Below are positions 6,623 to 9,719 of a DNA stretch of 9,719 bases, piece after piece. The DNA lies in the NCBI GenBank assembly GCA_964588705.1, contig CAZPQV010000071.1, positions 1 through 9,719 on the forward strand. Direction: 5' to 3'. The stretch comes from CAZPQV01 sp964588705 (GTDB taxonomy: Bacteria; Bacteroidota; Bacteroidia; Flavobacteriales; Weeksellaceae). Position numbers and translations under genes: made by a program. The notes beneath the pieces were generated by a model that had not been told where the DNA came from, ran no database searches, and worked only from the letters and a program-made list of their open reading frames with translations. The stretch's first letter is position 1; every line of letters starts with the position of its first letter.

Positions 6623-7271
6623 TAACTATACCTTTAACAATCCAATGCGATTTATTGATCCCGATGGAAGGGCTCCAATGCCACCAGATGATCATTTTAA
6701 TCAGTTTGGCAAATATTTATATACAGATAATAAAAAGACAAATAACATAATTATCCATTTTCAAAACCCATTCAATGGAAAATTGAACACAGCACCGTGG
6801 CTTACTAAAGAATTAAAAGATTATAGATTTGACGAGAACAATTTAGATGTTCTCGCGAACATAATGAACCATTATGCAAAAGATGCAAAAATTGATTTAA
6901 AAAATATATATGGGAATAGTACATCTGTAGCCTTGTACGAATATACAAGAGTCGCAAATAACCTTACACGTGGAAAAATCTTCACATATAATGATGGTGA
7001 ATTTAAAAAAGATGCATTAGCAACCGGTATTTATGAGAGTAAAAAAATCACATTTATGGTGGAAAATAATTATGTTTCACCATTATTGAATGATAAAAAT
7101 AATGTTATTTCTGCACTTGAACATGAAGGAGGCAGTGAAGTAAGTCACTTAACCCTTCCTCCAACTTATAAAAATCATAAAAAAATTTATGAAAATCAAT
7201 TCAAATCTCCATATTTTAAAAATGCCACAAAAGATTTCCAAGATCAAATGAAAAGAAATTATAATGAATGA
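6603..7271 (+). CDS. Orphan Rhs tip with putative metal-dependent toxin domain (cassette 2)
   Basis: 222 residues. It opens with the conserved Rhs end (MPSWSPYNYTFNNPMRFIDPDGR, residues 1-23), after which sequence becomes cassette-specific, as in polymorphic toxins. The toxin domain contains ALEHEGGSEVSH: H174 and E175, with H182 a possible third ligand, followed by HKKIYENQF (192-200) and a helical tail. A metalloenzyme, perhaps a peptidase, is inferred; the activity is unknown. No Rhs core precedes it: the frame is closed by TAG at 6576, so this is a displaced tip. ATG 6603, behind GCGGAG inside the 44-bp repeat, is the only start in reach. It may be expressed weakly or serve as a silent donor. 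Its stop overlaps the lipoprotein start by 4 nt (ATGA), so the two are coupled. Confidence 0.75.
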   Translation: MPSWSPYNYTFNNPMRFIDPDGRAPMPPDDHFNQFGKYLYTDNKKTNNIIIHFQNPFNGKLNTAPWLTKELKDYRFDENNLDVLANIMNHYAKDAKIDLKNIYGNSTSVALYEYTRVANNLTRGKIFTYNDGEFKKDALATGIYESKKITFMVENNYVSPLLNDKNNVISALEHEGGSEVSHLTLPPTYKNHKKIYENQFKSPYFKNATKDFQDQMKRNYNE

Positions 7272-7762
7272 TGAAAAAGATTTTTAATTTTGACAATAAG
7301 AAAAATAGAGCAATTTACATATTGTGGCTTATTTTAATTTTATCAGTAGTAACCTCATGTAATGAAAAAAAATATGAAGCTAATATTTCCTATCAATATA
7401 TTATTTGTGATGAATCAAATGATCCTATAAAAATTAAGTATGTTGAAACTTTTATCGTATTTAAAAATTTGACAAATGATACTTTAAAAATTCCAATTAA
7501 ATCCATTACTAGTAATTATTATCATGTTTTTAGTAAAGATACATTAAAGATAAGTTTCGAGAAAATTGATTCAATTTTTATCTCTCCAAAGGATTCACTT
7601 GGATTAGCATGTGCGTCAAAAATTAATAAAACATTTACTATAAATGATTCAATTTTCTCTAATGGATTTAATATTTATGATAAAAAAAGTAAAAGAAACA
7701 TAAAGAAGATTCTTCGCACAAAAATGCAAAAAAGAGAAGATTTTCAAATATATAATAATTGA
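7268..7762 (+). CDS. Putative immunity lipoprotein of cassette 2
   Basis: 164 residues. Basic N-terminus, hydrophobic core (AIYILWLILILSVV) and lipobox VTSC with the lipidated cysteine at residue 31 give a lipoprotein signal peptide. The mature part is about 134 residues, beta-rich and lysine-rich, with repeated phrases on a similar plan (NDTLKIPIKS, KDTLKISFEK, INDSIF). No family is recognised. The gene overlaps the orphan toxin by 4 nt and ends 2 nt before the next 44-bp Rhs repeat, so it is locked to this toxin. Neutralisation of the toxin in the periplasm is inferred from this pairing, which is seen three times in the window. There is no terminator before cassette 3. Confidence 0.75.
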   Translation: MMKKIFNFDNKKNRAIYILWLILILSVVTSCNEKKYEANISYQYIICDESNDPIKIKYVETFIVFKNLTNDTLKIPIKSITSNYYHVFSKDTLKISFEKIDSIFISPKDSLGLACASKINKTFTINDSIFSNGFNIYDKKSKRNIKKILRTKMQKREDFQIYNN

Positions 7763-7764
7763 AA

Positions 7765-7808
7765 AATGTTGACCCGTTAGCGGAGAAAATGCCGAGCTGG
7801 TCGCCGTA
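7765..7808 (+). repeat. 44-bp direct repeat, copy 2 (Rhs tip anchor)
   Basis: Perfect second copy of the sequence at 6579-6622, 1,186 bp further on. It begins 2 nt after the stop of the cassette 2 lipoprotein. After the repeat the two tips still encode similar protein (PYNYTFNNP / PYSYSFNNP) but the DNA diverges, which points to recent exchange or selection acting on this block only. Confidence 0.95.
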
Positions 7809-8487
7809 CAGTTATAGCTTCAATAATCCTATTAATTTTACTGACCCTGACGGAAGAGAACCTGAACATATTGACCCGAGTAAAATATTTGAAAAGAATA
7901 AAGATGGCTCTTACAAGAATCCCAATTTAGTTAAAGCGTGGAATCACTATGCAACATCTAAAGAAGGAATTGCTTTTCTATCAAAATATGCGGCTCCTAA
8001 TCAGAAAGTAGCAGGTGTTCAATATGGAAAAGATGGAGGGGAATATCATAATAAAGGTGTTGATTTAATTGTTGGAGATTTTGGACTCACAAAAGATTAT
8101 AATTCTACAAATCTTCTACCTGCAAGCGGAATGACTGTTGATAAGATAACCAAAGATGGTGTTGATATAACTGTGGATATATTAGGTTCTGGTAGTGCAT
8201 ATTCAAATTTAGAAACTATTATACACGAGACGGTAATTCACGCTGAAAAAAGTGCAATAGATTATTCTGATAACAAAAAAATAGATCAGTCAGCAGGTTA
8301 TGACAAAGATTTAGTAAACTTTGGTAAGAAAAATAATTACTCTAAAAGGTACTACGATCATTATCAAGAAAGAAGGGATAATAAAAGACTACAAATAGGA
8401 GTGCCTATAATTAAATCTTTTAATCAGAAGAATAATATAAAAAAGAGTGATACTGATATAAAAAATGATATGAAATATGGGGATTAA
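7789..8487 (+). CDS. Orphan Rhs tip with HExxxH toxin domain (cassette 3)
   Basis: The protein begins MPSWSPYSYSFNNPINFTDP and continues DGREPEH: the conserved Rhs end, then a cassette-specific domain of about 200 residues. ETIIHETVIHAEKSAIDY holds an HExxxH motif (H156, E157, H161 counting from the TTG at 7759). A second patch, YYDHYQERRDNKR about 40 residues later, could complete a metal site. The region resembles putative metalloenzyme ends of other Bacteroidota Rhs proteins as I remember them; the activity is unproven. The start is taken as ATG 7789, matching cassette 2, with GCGGAG just upstream; TTG 7759, overlapping the previous stop, is the alternative. No Rhs core precedes it. It overlaps its lipoprotein gene by 11 nt. 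Confidence 0.75.
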   Translation: MPSWSPYSYSFNNPINFTDPDGREPEHIDPSKIFEKNKDGSYKNPNLVKAWNHYATSKEGIAFLSKYAAPNQKVAGVQYGKDGGEYHNKGVDLIVGDFGLTKDYNSTNLLPASGMTVDKITKDGVDITVDILGSGSAYSNLETIIHETVIHAEKSAIDYSDNKKIDQSAGYDKDLVNFGKKNNYSKRYYDHYQERRDNKRLQIGVPIIKSFNQKNNIKKSDTDIKNDMKYGD

Positions 8488-9214
8488 TAAAAAAGTTTAT
8501 TTCATAGGGATTTTTATTTTATTATTTGGATGTACAAAACGTAATGACAATGCTATTTTTGTTCAAGAGAATAATAAAAATCATTCAAAATATAATTTTA
8601 TTGTTGACAACCGTTTAAACTTTCCAATAAAAAGAGATTCGACTATCCATACATTAAAAACAGACACATTGTACTTGAAGTATGACGATGAGATTGTAAA
8701 ATATCATAAACTAAATCTTGGAGATATTAACAAAGTGAATTATGATAATTTATATATATCTTTTAAAAATATAATTGATGGTCCTTTTAATTTCGATTAT
8801 GACATTACTATATCTTCAAATGGTCAAGTGTCAGTTAAAGTTTATGATTATGCGGAGAATAAAGAATTACTTGTAAGAATGTCAAAACCATTTGAGGATT
8901 GGGTGCATTATACTTTACAAGACTTTAATAAATATGATAAATTTTATGGAACAAAATCAGCAGATGATAAGTCTGAAATGATAATTATATTAAAGAACAA
9001 AAATAAAAGTAAATTGGTTTATGGAGATTTAAATGCTTTACCTCCTAAAATACAATTATTAGCTTTTGTTTTAGAGGTTTATTTAAAGCAAAATTTTAAA
9101 AGCAAAAATTTAACCAAAGAAACAGGCAATTTTCTCTCTGGGGATTCATTGAAATTTTATGCTCAAAAAACAGGTATTGGAAAGGGGCGAATTCCTCCTC
9201 CTCCAGTAAAATAA
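8477..9214 (+). CDS. Putative immunity lipoprotein of cassette 3
   Basis: 245 residues. A short, clean lipoprotein signal peptide, MGINKKVYFIGIFILLFGC, puts the lipidated cysteine at residue 19. The mature protein has no recognised domain. It has aromatic, beta-type stretches in the middle (FNFDYDITISSNGQVSVKVY), a more helical section (PPKIQLLAFVLEVYLKQNF) and a proline-rich end (GRIPPPPVK). Its length differs from the other two immunity candidates, consistent with an unrelated toxin target. It starts inside the toxin gene (11-nt overlap) and ends directly at a strong terminator that closes the array. The immunity role is inferred from position. Confidence 0.75.
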   Translation: MGINKKVYFIGIFILLFGCTKRNDNAIFVQENNKNHSKYNFIVDNRLNFPIKRDSTIHTLKTDTLYLKYDDEIVKYHKLNLGDINKVNYDNLYISFKNIIDGPFNFDYDITISSNGQVSVKVYDYAENKELLVRMSKPFEDWVHYTLQDFNKYDKFYGTKSADDKSEMIIILKNKNKSKLVYGDLNALPPKIQLLAFVLEVYLKQNFKSKNLTKETGNFLSGDSLKFYAQKTGIGKGRIPPPPVK

Positions 9215-9252
9215 AACAAAAACTCCCGCCAATCGGCGGGAGTTTTTGTTTT
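9213..9252 (+). terminator. Strong intrinsic terminator closing the toxin array
   Basis: An 18-bp perfect stem with an AATC loop (9231-9234): arms 9213-9230 and 9235-9252, with G+C-rich core CTCCCGCC/GGCGGGAG and flanking A-tract/T-tract. It overlaps the stop codon of the last lipoprotein gene. The A/T symmetry means it can stop transcription from both sides. The core is the exact reverse complement of the one at 755-774. Confidence 0.92.
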
Positions 9253-9306
9253 AAAAAGCAGCAATATCTTTAAGTTTAATAGACTTGATAAAAGCGTCAA
9301 CCTGCT

Positions 9307-9329
9307 CTACGAAGTTTGTAACTTCGTAG
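9307..9329. repeat. Palindrome with 10-bp arms
   Basis: CTACGAAGTT (9307-9316) and AACTTCGTAG (9320-9329) are perfect complements around TGT. It lies exactly where Rhs core homology begins, and its right arm supplies the TAG that closes the Rhs frame upstream. It has no T-tract, so it is not a standard terminator; a dispersed palindromic repeat or recombination scar is possible. Confidence 0.6.
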
Positions 9330-9665
9330 CACAAAAAAACGACAGCAGAGGGATACTATGATTACGAAAATAAACGTTATATTTACCAGTACAAAGACCA
9401 CCTGGGAACTGTACGTTTAAGCTACACCAAAAAACCAAGTGGCACAGGAGTAGATGTTCTTGATAAGAATGATTATTATCCGTTTGGATTGAGTTTCGTT
9501 AGAAATGGATTAACTGAAACGATTTTTGACCCGCTGGCGGTACCGTATAATTATAAGTACAACGGAAAGGAGCTGCAAGAGACGGGAATGTACGCAATGG
9601 ACTTCCGTCATTATATGCCGGATGTGGGGAGATTTATGGGAATGGATGCTTTGTCTGAAGCGTAG
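9330..9665 (+). pseudogene. Rhs core fragment, truncated at both ends
   Basis: The frame, closed upstream by TAG (9327-9329), reads from about TAEGYYDYENKRYIYQYKDH and continues with LGTVRLSY, NDYYPFGLSF, PYNYKYNGKELQETGMY and FRHYMPDVGRFMGMDALSEA, then TAG at 9663-9665. These are successive conserved blocks of the Bacteroidota Rhs repeat-associated core, which normally sit at the end of a shell of more than 1,000 residues. Only about 111 codons remain, with no start codon at the front. The core type (MYAMDFRHYMPD..GMDALSE) differs from the 'VDPLAEKMPSWSPY' type used by the orphan tips, so this is not their parent. The stop falls where a tyrosine-glycine-type continuation would be expected and coincides with the start of a repeat-bearing sequence, which suggests disruption by insertion. 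Confidence 0.75.
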
Positions 9666-9719
9666 GTAATGTTCCAAAAGTGTTGGAACCCTTTATCCAT
9701 CAGGCATCGAACAGATATT
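9665..9719. other. Possible insertion-sequence end interrupting the Rhs fragment
   Basis: Rhs homology stops at 9664, and GGTAATGTTCC begins. GTTCCAA (9671-9677) and TTGGAAC (9683-9689) form a perfect 7-bp inverted repeat around AAGTG. Reading inward on the minus strand, a frame ends YLFDA followed by TGA, like the end of a transposase abutting a terminal repeat. Too little is visible to name a family. Confidence 0.35.

Noticed and set aside
6579..7808. The 44-bp repeats as a CRISPR or integron attC array
   Set aside because: They are spaced 1,186 bp apart with genes between them, are not palindromic, and are fully explained as coding DNA of the conserved Rhs anchor.

Overview
The window looks like an accessory region of a low-GC Bacteroidota chromosome, most likely a flavobacterium of the Chryseobacterium/Elizabethkingia/Flavobacterium type. 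The basis is the very A+T-rich coding, the flavobacterial style of the Rhs motifs (PYNYTFNNP, IDPDGR, YQYKDHLG, YNYKYNGKELQETGMY), the run of lipoproteins, and a TAnnTTTG-type promoter box. No rRNA, tRNA or CRISPR array was seen.

Layout. (1) 1-778: the 3' end of a toxin C-terminal domain, a lipoprotein that is its probable immunity partner, and a hairpin terminator. (2) 781-5491: a compact mobile module. It has a minus-strand XRE repressor, a divergent control region with a 20-bp palindrome and extra half-sites, a 780-aa primase/P-loop ATPase, and two tyrosine recombinases joined by a 1-nt overlap. The second recombinase lacks two of the usual catalytic residues. (3) 5492-6578: about 1.1 kb with no convincing gene but several inverted repeats, including a 68-nt imperfect hairpin at 6346-6413. 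(4) 6579-9252: two back-to-back orphan Rhs tips, each followed by an overlapping lipoprotein gene. The cassettes start with the same 44-bp sequence and end in one strong terminator. (5) 9253-9719: a 10-bp-arm palindrome, then a fragment of an Rhs core that stops abruptly. At the stop a sequence with a perfect inverted repeat begins, possibly the end of an insertion sequence.

How it fits together. The main theme is a store of displaced toxin tips with their immunity genes. Each tip has lost its large Rhs shell but keeps the conserved 'DPLAEKMPSWSPY..NNP..DPDGR' anchor that could let it recombine onto the end of a full-length Rhs gene. All three toxin ends carry an H-E motif with a further histidine (HELALH, HEGGSEVSH, HETVIH), so they may be metal-dependent enzymes of different families. 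All three partners are predicted lipoproteins, so protection probably acts in the cell envelope. The recombinase/primase module sits between the first cassette and the other two, under its own repressor. Whether it only used the locus as a landing site or helps shuffle tips cannot be settled from the sequence.
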